A stretch of 64,000 bases of DNA from Chloranthus sessilifolius (lineage: Eukaryota > Streptophyta > Magnoliopsida > Chloranthales > Chloranthaceae). Positions 1 to 10,618 of this stretch are shown here, piece by piece (position 1 is the stretch's first letter; the number at the start of each line of letters is the position of its first letter). The notes beneath the pieces are model-generated. The model was given only the letters and a program-made list of their open reading frames with translations. It made no database searches and had not been told where the DNA came from. Location: positions 64,823,597-64,887,596 of the forward strand of contig CM037590.1 in NCBI GenBank assembly GCA_021018995.1, in the 5' to 3' direction. The translations under genes and the position numbers were made by a program.

Positions 1-112
1 TGTAGGTGATTGTTGGCGTTATTGTGTAATCACAAGTTTCATTAGAAATAATCGAATAGACCGATCAAATTTTGTAGATCGACGGAATTTCATTTGGGCC
101 AGACCTTAATTT

Positions 113-877
113 TGCCCTTTGAAGCTAGCTCATACCCAGTCCAATTTTTAATTAGACCGGGCTAACCCACTTATGAACCAGGGGTTGGCACAGGTGGTAA
201 GAGACTTTGGTTTGTTACCAATAGGTCATGGGATCAAGTGTTGGGGTCTCCCTATGCTTGTTACACACTACAAAAGGACCCTACTCAAATGGTTGCTAGC
301 CGTCGGTGTAGGGTCCCCTATCAATCGGCATAAATTATGCCAATGGTTGGTAAACCCTATGCCGACGGCTTGCAGCCGTTGACACCCTCATCGGAGAATA
401 CATATGCCGACGACTACAACCATTGGCATAGGTTGGAGACCCAACACCGACGGCATTGTTCTTTTAATTTTTTTAATTTTTTTTTTATCTACGCCGATTT
501 TGCCCTTTGAAGCTAGCTCATACCCAGTCCAATTTTTAATTAGACCGGGCTAACCCACTTATGAACCAGGGTTGGCACAGGTGGTAAGAGACTTTGGTTT
601 GTTACCAATAGGTCATGGGATCAAGTGTTGGGGTCTCCCTATGCTTGTTACACACTACAAAAGGACCCTACTCAGATGGTTGCTAGCCGTCGGTGTAGGG
701 TCCCCTATCAGTCGGTGTAGATTATGCCAATGGTTGGTAAACCCTATGCCGACTGCTTGCAGCCGTTGACACCCTTGTCGGAGAATACATATGCCGACGA
801 CTACAACCATCGGCATAGGTTGGAGACCCAACACCGACGGCATTAATCTTTTAATTTTTTTTTATCTACGCCGATTT
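113..877 (+). repeat. Two-copy tandem repeat (388-bp period) with SINE-like heads
   Basis: Copy 1 runs 113-500 and copy 2 501-877; they match almost base for base, with short indels in the T-rich tails. Each copy contains a tRNA-like stretch (178-260 and 568-650) in which TGGCACAGGTGG resembles a pol III A box and GGTCATGGGATCAAG a diverged B box, as in plant SINEs. Each also holds CACTACAAAAGGACC (265, 653), resembling a CACTA-type end, followed by inverted ACCGACGGC/GCCGTCGGT motifs. Short open frames here are by-products of the repeat. Confidence 0.8.
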
Positions 878-884
878 TTATTTA

Positions 885-897
885 CCCCCCCCCCCCC
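885..897. repeat. Poly(C) run, 13 bases
   Basis: Uninterrupted C run at the edge of the tandem repeat; its length is prone to sequencing error. Confidence 0.9.
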
Positions 898-1385
898 TAC
901 GGCCCACAGTTCCAGACCAATTTTTAAAACAATGGCTTATGAAGCACAAAATCGCGGTTTTGGTAATGAATGGCGCTACAAAGTCTATTGATCAGATGGA
1001 ACAACTATCTCATCATCAGTGTAGTGTGATTATGATAATCTCCATACAAGAAATTAAGCAAAGATCTAAGAAGGCATGATGGTTGTGGTCTCTATTCGAC
1101 AGAACAAGTCACTAATGCTGTCACAATGGGAACAGAGGTGAAGAAAGAGGCAATGTTATTAAGAGGCAAAATAAAAAAATCAAGAGCAGAGATTCTCCTA
1201 CATTTTGTTGAGCACAATCCCTTTGGCATGGGAAGAGCCTGCAAATGGCTTCTTCCCGTCGTCGCCGAGATGGCTTTTCTTGCATGATTTGTCAGCTCAA
1301 TTCTGTCTCCTCTTATGTGTTTTCAGCTTGCGCCCAGATCCCACACCATGAGTACAAACTGTCACATCCAAGGAGTCCTATCAAC

Positions 1386-1433
<48 letters not shown>

Positions 1434-1868
1434 AGGAGAAATTGAAATCTTAGGTTAGAGTCATTAGTCCACCAACTAACTAAACGGCAAGAGCTTCATA
1501 CGACGACACTACTTTGCACCCATCCTCGCTCTGAGTAAAACAAAACATTCAAAAATCAAAACTTCCAATATGAAGCATCTGATATACCATAGGCACAGTA
1601 CGAGAAAAACTTGATCATTGTTTTTATAAAATGAGAATGTCATCATTAGGTAATACCAATATGATATGATCAGGACCATATATATGTGAGACAAATTGAG
1701 AAAAGTTCACTTTACCGTGTAATGTCATAAGATATTATACTTTATTTTATCGTGTAAAGTTCACTGAGAAAATTAACTCTGCTAAATAGAAATTAAAAAA
1801 AACATTTTAAAATTATAATTTTTAATTAAACATGCATTTTTTTGTCATCCCCATGGAACAAAAATACT
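898..1868. other. Intergenic, no gene recognised; includes a (GA)n microsatellite
   Basis: No supported coding region or RNA gene seen. A (GA)19-type microsatellite sits at 1390-1427. Confidence 0.6.
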
Positions 1869-1871
1869 TAC

Positions 1872-2660
1872 TGAGATCATACACACGCTTGTAGTCCTTG
1901 ATCAAGCCTATCATTTTCTCATCATCTAATTCCCATAGCTGTGCTTTGCATATGCTCCGCCTTCATGCCCTGCATACATGGAAAGAGACCCGGAATGTTT
2001 TAATGAGACCTGCAGCCAGAAAACCATGCATATCAATAAAGCAGTTGAAAATATATCACAATGAGTTCAATGTTAAAACATACTTCTATTTATCTTAAGA
2101 AACAAACTAGTGTCTAGATATGAAGTACATACTGAAAATCGTAGAGACTATTAGAAAATAACTGTATCTCTCAAAATGGCAGAAACTCTAGTAAGATGGA
2201 AATAGTATCTCAAGCCAATAAAGACTTAAGTAATATAACAGTGACACCCATACCTCTAATGTAGCTTGCCCATTAAAGACCATCTCTATCATCCGCGCTC
2301 TGACCTGACAAAATAGAACATAAGCAACAATTAGAAAGATTAGCTACTATTAGGAAGTCGCACGAGCAGAAAAATGTATGATTTAGAGCAAAATAATAGT
2401 TGTGAGGCTCCTTTAAGTATTTTCAAGTTCTTAAAAATATTATTGACACTTCACAATAGGTCATATGACCAAGCAGAAGTCCAAGGTGAGGCAATCATAA
2501 CAATGATTTTAGATGTTAGTTGAACTACCCGCTGACATTTCCACCTGCTAGCCTTTTCTCTTCTTCTTTGGCAGCCAACTGTAACAGCTCATGCGCATAT
2601 CTCTTGAAACTTGAAAGGATATATGAGTAGGTGGTGGGGAAGGAGGAATTCCTGCAGAAA
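1872..2660 (-). pseudogene. Unidentified gene remnant, three exon-like islands
   Basis: I do not recognise the gene. On the minus strand three islands look like exons. One, 1969-1872, ends at a perfect GTAAGT donor and carries LWELDDEKMIGLIKDYKRVY after an in-frame stop. One, 2304-2254, has CAG acceptor and GTATGG donor and encodes VRARMIEMVFNGQATLE. One, about 2640-2535, carries KRYAHELLQLAAKEEEKRL, an acidic/basic helix-rich stretch. The three need not belong to one gene. Their flanking splice signals and charged, low-complexity-free peptides argue for captured or decayed host exons. Confidence 0.35.
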
Positions 2661-3896
2661 ATGTTCCTTCTAACCCCTTACTTATGATGCTGGAAGGTGG
2701 CAGGGAGGCTCTGGTTATACCAGTAGCGGCAGCTGTAGCTCCTTTATCCAGGATGAAAGGTGTCTGGCGGGTAAAAGCTCACCAAATAGGTCTTGAGTGC
2801 CTGATGTAAACTACTGAAATGGGTTAAGAAGGATTTGAAAATGCCAATTCAAGAGCATGCTATGTGTAGAGAGATTTTCTTCATCTCTTCCAACTTGGGG
2901 TACCAATGGGCCGGGCTAGCCAGCGGCTCAAACAAGCCAGCCTGTTTCAGGTTAGGGTCATGCTGAAATTTTAAGCTCGCTTATTAATTGGGCAATGCCC
3001 ATTAAATAAACGGGCCAGTCAGGGCTCAGAGCTGAACTCATTGATCCATAAGTTATCTGTTTGATTTTCCTGTGCGATGAATTACATACATATTTATTTA
3101 TCTACTTGATTAGCTTCTCCTAGGTACAGGCTTCATGAGGTTTTATGTATATATAAGTTGGGAATACACAGCCATGGCTTGTAGTTTGTGGTTGCATGAC
3201 AGTTTTTTTATTATACAAAAACTGATGGTTATATTTCTATATTTGAAACTTGACTATCTAATTATAGACATAGTATTCATTCAATGGGGTATCTGGTTAG
3301 TTTGATTTGGATACTTTTGGGAAAGATTCCGAGAAAATTTCAGGAATTACAGAATCCATAAGCCTAGTCTGCATGCATTACCAATTTGCAATCATGAAAA
3401 AATAATACCAAGCATAATTAAAGCATGTATCACAATGATAAAATTTAAAGAACAAATTCCAAATTCAGAAAATTTCGAAAAACATTCGGAGAATCAACGA
3501 ATCAAGCAAATATTCAACAAAAAGTTCAGCCAACCACCTATTTGGAGAATGTGCCCAATTCTCAGTCTAATCCATTTACCCACATCTTCTTTCTAACCTT
3601 GTAGACATTTTAAGTAATTTTTAATAGAAAGCAAACAAGTAGCAGAAAGTAGCACACCATTGTTTAAAACAATCTAGTCTAACTTGGTTTAGACTTATTT
3701 GACCAAATCGATGACATTGCCGGTTTGGCACCGGATCATGTATTAAAACATTGTTGTCCACTAAACCCTTTGTTGTATTCATAAAATAGCAGCCAGTGAT
3801 TATCGTGTTAACAAATAGAAAACAAGACTACCAAAGTAAGCTTTACAAAAAAACAAATAATAGTCATCATAATAATCATATTAATAATGAACAAAC
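2661..3896. other. Intergenic, no gene recognised
   Basis: AT-rich sequence. About 2900-3040 holds a GC-richer piece with GGGCCGGGCTAGCC-type words that recur near 24.4-24.8, 37.2 and 60.3 kb, so it is probably a dispersed repeat. Nothing coding is supported. Confidence 0.5.
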
Positions 3897-3993
3897 CTTG
3901 ATGAGACTAGCAAATGAAGCAACCATCATAGCAAAAGCTTCCCCTGCATCAAAAGTGGGAGATCCCCATTGAAAAGGTAATGGAACCTTAATC
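3897..3993 (-). pseudogene. Nucleobase-ascorbate transporter (NAT) exon fragment
   Basis: A single 97-bp exon-like island on the minus strand, bounded by TGCAG at its 5' side and AAG|GTTTG at its 3' side. It encodes a stretch including PLPFQWGSPTFDAGEAFAMM, which matches the conserved segment PFQWG-PTFDAG-AF-MM of plant nucleobase-ascorbate (xanthine/uracil permease family) transporters. No other NAT exons were found nearby, so this is an isolated exon, most likely carried here by a mobile element or left by deletion. Full NATs have over 500 residues and a dozen membrane segments. Confidence 0.75.
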
Positions 3994-4239
3994 CTGCACA
4001 TAAACAAAGCCACTTAACCAATGTCTAATGTACTAAGGTCTACGGTCTACCTGCAATGATTCTTTATATGGGGTGTTGCAAGGAGCCAATATTATTTGAG
4101 TGGGTAATTCTATTAATAGCGAAATAACATGGAGATCAGTTGTAAACCATACTAGGCCACATACAACACACCTATATTTCAGAAACAGTTAATTGATATA
4201 CCTGATCAACTGGTAGTCTCAAATAAGAAAAGGGATAAT

Positions 4240-4672
4240 GGCTCTTGAACGACATTTAAAAACCAAAATGGTGTTTAAATGATCTTACACCGTTAAATTA
4301 GATTTTTTATCTCACACCGTTGAAGTGCGATTTATCATTATACCATGTGGCACACATCTGTGATTAATCTAATTGTTCTAGTGGCAATCTATCATTGGGA
4401 CATGTCTTAGCCCAAAGAAACATTCCTATAAGTGGATGCAAACCATCTGATTGATGATCTTTAATATCATCCATTAAAACTAAAAACAACGCTTGATATT
4501 ATAGACTATAGATCGGATGGTTTAGATATCCCTAAAATACCATTTTTGGGCATGTTGCACTTCAGTCTATGATCTATCACTTTGACAATACGGATTACTA
4601 ACATCTTAAACCATTGATGGTGTAAGATCATTTAAACACCACTTTGATGTTAAAATGACAGTCAGGAGAGTC
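4240..4672. mobile_element. MITE-like element with ~60-bp terminal inverted repeats
   Basis: The left arm (about 4241-4311) and right arm (about 4598-4672) are reverse complements, sharing for example GGTGTTTAAATGATC at both ends. About 430 bp, no coding capacity. I could not define a target duplication, so the superfamily is open. Confidence 0.6.
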
Positions 4673-5264
4673 GGGTCCATAAGAAAATTACAGAAAAGTA
4701 AAAAATTAATAACCGAATGAAAAAAATCTCCCTCCACAATAAATTTTATGCAGTATCATTTAGTTTGATTAGTTTCTCTAAATATAATATGAAGAATGCT
4801 GAGGAGCAATGTAATAGATCCATGAAATTCAGTTGAGTCAACTTGGAAAATGAAAAAAAAAAATTAGTTGACTTCAAAGTTGTAACTATATGAATTAGAG
4901 TCTTCATAACTGTGCAAACACATTCATATCGTTGCAAGTAAGGGGCAGTCACCAACTAATTTTAATCACGTATAATATCGAACTAACCTTTTTACAAATT
5001 CTGCTAACCAACTTGTGCACAATTCCAAAGAAAAACTCATGAATGATTTCATGAATCCATGAGAAAAAAGAGTACCTCATTACGCTCCTCAAAACTGAAC
5101 TTTTGCATCAGAAAAGCCCTCACATCCATAGTCCTGGGGGGTTTCCAATGCTTATATTGAGCAAAGTTTCAGGTTTTATAGTAGGTAGCTAATGTCACGT
5201 GGTATGTGATCTCGACACTAGTGTAGCGTTCAAAAGTGACACCTCTAAGGCAGCTACCCCTTAT

Positions 5265-5266
<2 letters not shown>

Positions 5267-5344
<78 letters not shown>
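5267..5344. repeat. (TA)n(TG)n compound microsatellite
   Basis: A long TA run followed by a TG run. Translation gives Ile-Tyr and Thr-His runs on the minus strand, which are not real proteins. Confidence 0.95.
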
Positions 5345-5350
<6 letters not shown>

Positions 5351-5670
5351 AGCACCTTGCATTGACTGTTGACAGCTTTGCACTGATCGGCAGCTCTGAA
5401 ACAAAGCTTCTCCCTCCATACAAACAAGTATTTAGCATTTGATACCCATCTCATTAAATCTGCACCACAGCTGCCAATTTATAGATTTCAAATATTGAAT
5501 GTGCAAAATAAGAGAAATAGATTCTTCATGGTAAGTACTGAGCAAAGCTCCACCAAGATACAACCAAGAGAAAACAAAGCTAGATAAAAAAAAACTTAAT
5601 TTATCACTATTCACTACTACCAAGAGAAAACAAAGCTAGATAAAAAAAACAAAAAAAAGAGAAAGCATAC

Positions 5671-6004
5671 CAAGAATAACCTTTAGGAGCTCGATAATGC
5701 CGTGTTGACACAATATAGCTAATGATCTTGATGCTCAAAGGTGGTGCTGCCGAAATCAATTACCTTTATTGTACTTGACTTTAGAAATCTCTTAAAATAG
5801 GATCCATCTTTGGGAGAAAATGTAGTAAATACACCAAAAAGAAAGAAAAAAGATAAATAAATAAATAAATAACCGAACAACAACAAAAGATGAATTGTAT
5901 TGAAGCATACACCTTGTAATCAGGTATTTTTATGTACTCTAGAGAAACCAAAAGTATTTTCTCAGGCTTTAAGTCAGTATGGATGAGGCGCAGATCATGC
6001 ATAA
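5671..6004 (-). pseudogene. LAMMER-type (AFC/CLK) protein kinase remnant, two exons
   Basis: Minus strand. Exon 6004-5913 (acceptor TTGCAG, donor AAG|GTGTATG) encodes the catalytic loop MHDLRLIHTDLKPEKILLV, the HTDLKPEN signature of plant AFC (LAMMER) kinases, which phosphorylate SR splicing factors. The next exon, about 5815-5671 with donor GTATGC, carries KSSTIKVIDFGST and then RHYRAP. Both flanking splice sites fit AFC gene structure. It is dead: the metal-binding Asn of DLKPEN is Lys, and the second exon has two single-base frameshifts (near 5735 and near 5683). No other AFC exons were recognised, so only about 80 of more than 400 residues remain. Confidence 0.85.
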
Positions 6005-6394
6005 CTGCAAAAAGGTAAATGAAAACGAAAAATAAACCACCAATGAAGGGAGATATCACAACTACTATGAGATACTTGATATTGTAGGAAGTCGGTATGA
6101 GCTACCATAACATCTGCTCCCCAAGGGTTCAACCTGTGATGTCCTTGTTAATCATTGTTACCCAAGAGGCAAAGTTAATGCCATTATCAAGGCACAAAAA
6201 AGTGTAGACCCTACAACCACAGGGTTTGAACCCATCGGTGTTCCTTCCACTTTCTTCCTACCGATTGCATGAACTAGGCTCTTACTTTGTCGTCTTCAAG
6301 AATTTGAAAGCAAACCTGCATACGAAAGAAATTATGAATGATAAATAATTTGAAATGGATATATTCTCAATAAGAAATAATTAATTATATTTAC

Positions 6395-6595
6395 CTTAGC
6401 AGCATCCCAAACCTTTTCTTTATCCATAGGGTCCACAACGTCCCATGAAGGGTAATCGATGGGTAAAAAAGACCCATCTCGTGATAACACCCCGAGGTAG
6501 CTGATAAATTGTACATCCTCGCCTCCTACTGGCTGGCCCCGGTCATTGATAGCTTCAGAGCACCTTGCTTTTGCTTCTCCACTGGCAGATTTATT
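6395..6595 (-). pseudogene. Plant transposase-associated (Ptta/En/Spm-like) exon fragment
   Basis: A 67-codon open exon on the minus strand, between TGTGCAG and AAG|GTAAAT. It encodes GQPVGGEDVQFISYLGVLSR and, after it, a Trp-rich PIDYPSWDVV segment. This pattern (GQPVG...F..LG...R......I.Y..W..V) is typical of C-terminal regions of plant CACTA-associated or 'transposase 24'-like proteins. The family assignment is from memory of the pattern and is moderate. Sequence above 6595 remains open without recognisable similarity. Confidence 0.5.
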
Positions 6596-7049
6596 CTGCA
6601 CAAAACATAACCTACAAAAATCAGCCGAATCATTCATAAATGAGTCTTTCTCAACTCTACTAGTGCTGAGAAAGATGTATGGCTGTGCTGATGCATGAGC
6701 AAAGTAGTGCGGGAACAGGTAAGCGTTCTTGTGAATCGATGTGCATACAAACAGAAAAAAGGTACACAACGACATGGATTTAATGTAATGACTGACCCAA
6801 CCATCCATAACATAAATTAACATGGTACACATATAATTAGTGGATCCATTATTGATTTTTTCAGGGCTCATGAGAACTAAATGATGCACCCAAAACACAC
6901 AGGCATTACCCGAGAGAAAAGCATCACCATTTGGTGAATTAAAGCACACAATTAAGTTTCCAGAACTCCCATAGGTACTCGGTTAAAAGACTAAAGTAAC
7001 CAGAGTGCATCACCCTGTGTACTTTAATATGGCAATGAGTTTCCAAAAG

Positions 7050-8996
7050 TAACCTCAAAGAAAGATCAAGAGCAGTATTGGTTTAATAAGAACCAATCCT
7101 ATCGATATATAACAGTAGCTAAATTTGCAGAAACCTTTAACTCTTTCTACATTGGCGAACGACTAGCAGAAAAGCTTAGAACTCCTTATGATAAAACCAG
7201 AACCCATCCTGCTGCATTGGTAAAAGAAAAGTATGGCATTATTAATTGGGAGCTCTTCAAGGCATGCTTATCAAGGGAGTGGCTCTTATTGAAGCGCAAT
7301 TCATATTCAAAACAACCCAGATAACAATCATGTCGTCAATTGCCATGACTGTGTTTCTGAAAACGGAAATGCATCAAGAGACGATCGCTGATGGAGGAAA
7401 ATACATTGGGGCATTGTTTTTCAGTCTGGTTAATGTGATGTTTAATGGGATGGCTGAGTTTCTGATGACTGTTCAGAGGCTTCCTGTGTTCTATAAACAG
7501 AGAGATTTCTTGTTCTATCCCCCATGGGCTTGTGGGTTACCAATCTGGGTTCTTAGAATTCCACTCTCCATACTAGAATCGGGTATATGGGCCACTCTTA
7601 CTTATTACGTGATTGGTTTTTTCCCCTGCGCCTAAGTGATAAACACACTTGTTTATATTTATTTTATACTCCTCAAAATTAGATGGGTCAGTTTCAGTTT
7701 TTTTGTTTTGTGGTCACTAAATTATATGATGAGACAATATATAAAATCATGATTTAAAAGCTTCTTACTCTTAAAAATTTGTAGGTTGAGTCCTCTGTAT
7801 TGAGGAAGACCGAATATCAATTTATTTAAATATTCAGCCATGCTGGCCTGGACATTTGGACGATCAATTTCCAAGTCAAGTTTAAGTTTTTAAACTAAGG
7901 AATAAATTAAAAAATTCTATTGTTGACATGCCTTCTACATGTTCAGTTTCATTCGACAATTCTTGGCGTTCTTCTGTACACATCAGATGGCTCTCTCTTT
8001 TTTTTGATCAGTAATTTGAGATTATATTGATAACCAGCAAGTTGCTGAATAGAACAATACAAAAACAGGCCAACCAAAAGGAAGACAACAACAGAAAAAC
8101 CAAAACAAACAGGAAAGGACGACAGGAAAAAAGAGTAAACAGAACCAAAGCCCCTAGAATTGGAGCAAACCCCACCCAGCTCCCTCATCAACCCAGGTCC
8201 CAGGGATCAGCTGCTTCTCTGATCGTATCGCAGCCAGTAGATACCCATAGACATACCAGATCTTTGGAAGCTTTCACAATTATCCCCCACCAGTTTCTTT
8301 TTCTGCTCGAAGATCCTCATGTTCCTCTCTTGCCAGATACACCAGATGACTACAAAGAAAGTCCCCTCCCAATTATCCCCACCAGATGGCTCTCTCTCTT
8401 TTCCAGTTCCTTGATGCAGCTGGAAGAACAGAAGTTGTAGCAAACACAATTGGTTGTTTCGCATTGCTAGTGGTATTTTTACTAAGAAGTTTCGTCATCT
8501 TGAAAGGTTAGTTTTTCATTTTTCACTGTTCAAGATAGTTTGTTGGTTCACATTGGCTTTGGACATACTCACTTTTCTAGATATCTAAGTGACCAAGGAT
8601 TATTTCTCAGGTTGAAGCTTATGATTGTGTATTAATTAGCCAATAGGATACTATTCTGATAATTGTTTTATGTAAAATGCTGGATTTCAAGAATTTAAGT
8701 CGGCAAGGATTAGTTCTCAGAGTGAAGCCGATGATTCAGCATATTAGTTACCACCGTAGTATATATTATTCTGATACCAGTATTATCAGTCATCATCATC
8801 ACTACCGCCACCTTGCCCGATCTATTTGGGTTTGGCTTACTTGTATTCACACTATGTGATGTTTAATATGTAGAGAAAAATGCTAAATTCTGTCATATGT
8901 TTTTAATGATACTTAGATCGATGTGTAAATCGAGGATATTTTTCTGCATGCAGATGATATTCAGCCTTGGTGGATATTTTTCTGCATTACCAAATG
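7050..8996 (+). pseudogene. PDR-type ABCG transporter pseudogene fragment
   Basis: Remnant of a full-size ABCG (pleiotropic drug resistance) transporter, covering the cytosolic stretch before and the first helices of the second transmembrane domain. Exon 7050-7635 starts with TSKKDQEQYW and includes FKTTQITIMS and LPVFYKQRDFLFYPPW. Exon 7947-8506, read across a LINE, gives the segment around HQMALSLF and GRTEVVANT, ending at a GTTAG donor in the usual place. A third exon begins at 8954 (DDIQPWWI) and soon decays. Defects: a frameshift near 7300, an extra T in the T run near 7615 that leads to a stop at 7633, and the LINE insertion. The N-terminal half and the rest of the second half are absent. 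Family members have about 1,400 residues. Confidence 0.9.
7999..8382 (-). mobile_element. 5'-truncated LINE inserted in the ABCG exon
   Basis: Minus-strand insertion of ~384 bp. Its 3' end is the T run at 7999-8005 (poly(A) on the minus strand). Its translation contains IWCIWQERNMRIFEQKKK, the Trp-rich extreme C-terminus of plant L1 reverse transcriptases. It is flanked by a direct repeat, CAGATGGCTCTCTCT, at 7984-7998 and 8383-8397, a typical LINE target duplication. Removing the insert and one repeat copy restores a continuous ABCG reading frame. Confidence 0.92.
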
Positions 8997-9489
8997 TAAC
9001 CAGAGTGGAAATCATAAATATTTTAATGAAAATAATCTGATGTCTGATACAAGCTAATGAAGGAGATAAAAGAAATATAATTGGCTTTTCAGGGCACCGA
9101 GTCTAACAGAGGGACATTTGGTAATGTATCACAAAGAGAAGTACATCTTCAACTACTTATAAAATGCATAAATGCAACTCCAATCAGGCAGATCAGCAAA
9201 TATCATTTTTCAAAGGGATGAAGTAAACAAGCTAGTTCTTGGTGAGTTGTCACAGGTACCTTAAAAGCAAATCTGTTAGGACCATGCCCAGAGATGCCTT
9301 ATGCATTCCAACATTAGATCGCCTGCATTCCTTCAAAAGGGATCCCTGAAGCTGCCGTAAGCCACATTTGGTTGAACCATAGCTACGAATCAAATAAGAG
9401 AACCGTAACTAAATGTATAATAACAACATATCCACAGTTTTAACTAAGCATAGCATTTGATCTCAAGTCAAAAGATTCCATCAACTGAC

Positions 9490-9625
9490 CTTCCTCAGGA
9501 GGCTCACAAAACCGATCAATTGCTGTAATATCATAGAGTTTTACTCCATCAACACTGAAAAGACCTCCATGAACTACAAAGACCTTGTCATTTACGACAT
9601 GGGCTAAAGGTAAACAACAAGACAA
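9490..9625 (-). pseudogene. Serine/threonine phosphatase 5 (PP5) exon fragment
   Basis: Minus strand. Contains the PPP-family segment CCLPLAHVVNDKVFVVHGGL followed by FSVDGVKL and IDRFCEPPEE, closest in my memory to PP5 (VFVVHGGLFS followed by IRAIDRFCEPPEEG). VVHGG carries the active-site His of PPP phosphatases. The exon ends at a good donor (GAAG|GTCAGT). No acceptor is clear at the other end and no neighbouring PP5 exons were recognised, so it is an isolated remnant. Confidence 0.8.
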
Positions 9626-10192
9626 CAAGGGGACCCATTGTCCCATTTTTTGTTCACCCTTGCTGCAGACTCTCAAGCTATTGGTTTAGTATTTAGGAAC
9701 CAGAGAGGATAGAAGTACTTCCAGGTATCAAGACTTCTCTAAGTGGGTTCCCTCCCTCCCTCCCTCACTCCTCTTATAAGATACTCTTCCACTGTTGCTA
9801 TCGTTTTCTTATAAGATGACCTGCTACTACCTGTTTTGAAAAAAAAGAAAGATACTCTCTTTCTCTGCTTCTTTATGTTTTTTACAGCAAAAATATCGAC
9901 GGTGTGGTGAAGTTCATCTTGGGTTTATATAAGAGCTGTTAATGCTTCTCTATTTTTTATATTTCAGAAATCAGAGATGGCGGGTCTACATTTTTTTGTA
10001 TTCAGATCAGATTCTTGTATTTACTGTCTATAGTTTATATCTTTAACAACAAAAACCAAGATATAATGGTGGGTCGGTAACTTAATTGTTAAAAAGTACA
10101 ATTATGGGTATAATGCTTATATGGTAGCAATTTAGTTGACCCAGTAACTCTGGTTTTATAATTGTCACAACATTCTGAACAATTGCATCCAG

Positions 10193-10618
10193 GTCTGTAA
10201 GAGCGCTTAAGGCAGCATTGAATTGCATCAAGAAAGCCCTACATGGCTATAATCAAAACCAAGTTGCAAGGCCTCCGGTGGCTTTGGTTTCGGATACCCC
10301 TTCATTTATTGAGGATATTAAACCAAGCCTGAGGGAATTTGCTGAGGTAAATAACTTCAGTGTAGTGAGTTGTGTGCATTATGCTAGCATTTTCAGTGAC
10401 TATCTAATTTGTGTTTGGGCTCAGCATCCTAGTTTCATGGCACTTGATGTCTCATCCTAAGGTTTCGAGATTAAATTCCCACCAAAATGGGATTGCCTTA
10501 CCTAATCATAATGCGGTTCTATTGTACACTTCACAGGTTCTTCATTTTGATTACAAGAAGTTCAAAGGGAATATATCTAGTGGGAATACGATTGGAGCAG
10601 AACTACAAGTATCATGAG
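10193..10618 (+). pseudogene. Two-exon fragment, O-fucosyltransferase-like family
   Basis: Exon 1 (10193-10347; CAG acceptor, GAG|GTAAAT donor) encodes a stretch with ALNCIKKALHGY and PPVALVSDTPSFIEDI. Exon 2 (from 10537, after TTCACAG) continues with VLHFDYKKFKGNIS before the similarity fades and a stop occurs at 10616-10618. The 'VALVSDTPSF...EFAEVLHFDY..F.GN' pattern recalls a plant family of O-fucosyltransferase-like glycosyltransferases, but I hold that assignment loosely. Both exons are open and splice correctly to each other on paper, yet the N- and C-terminal parts are missing. Confidence 0.5.

Noticed and set aside
178..260. A functional tRNA gene
   Set aside because: Box-like words exist but no cloverleaf with paired acceptor and anticodon stems can be drawn; fits a SINE head better.
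5169..5454. Open frames with Ile-Tyr and Thr-His runs
   Set aside because: Produced by the (TA)n(TG)n microsatellite.
6332..6949. A single 205-codon minus-strand gene
   Set aside because: Only the part 6395-6595 resembles a protein and it is bounded by splice signals; the remainder is chance open sequence.
8027..8440. A plus-strand 137-codon gene
   Set aside because: It is the antisense of the LINE insertion and ABCG exon.
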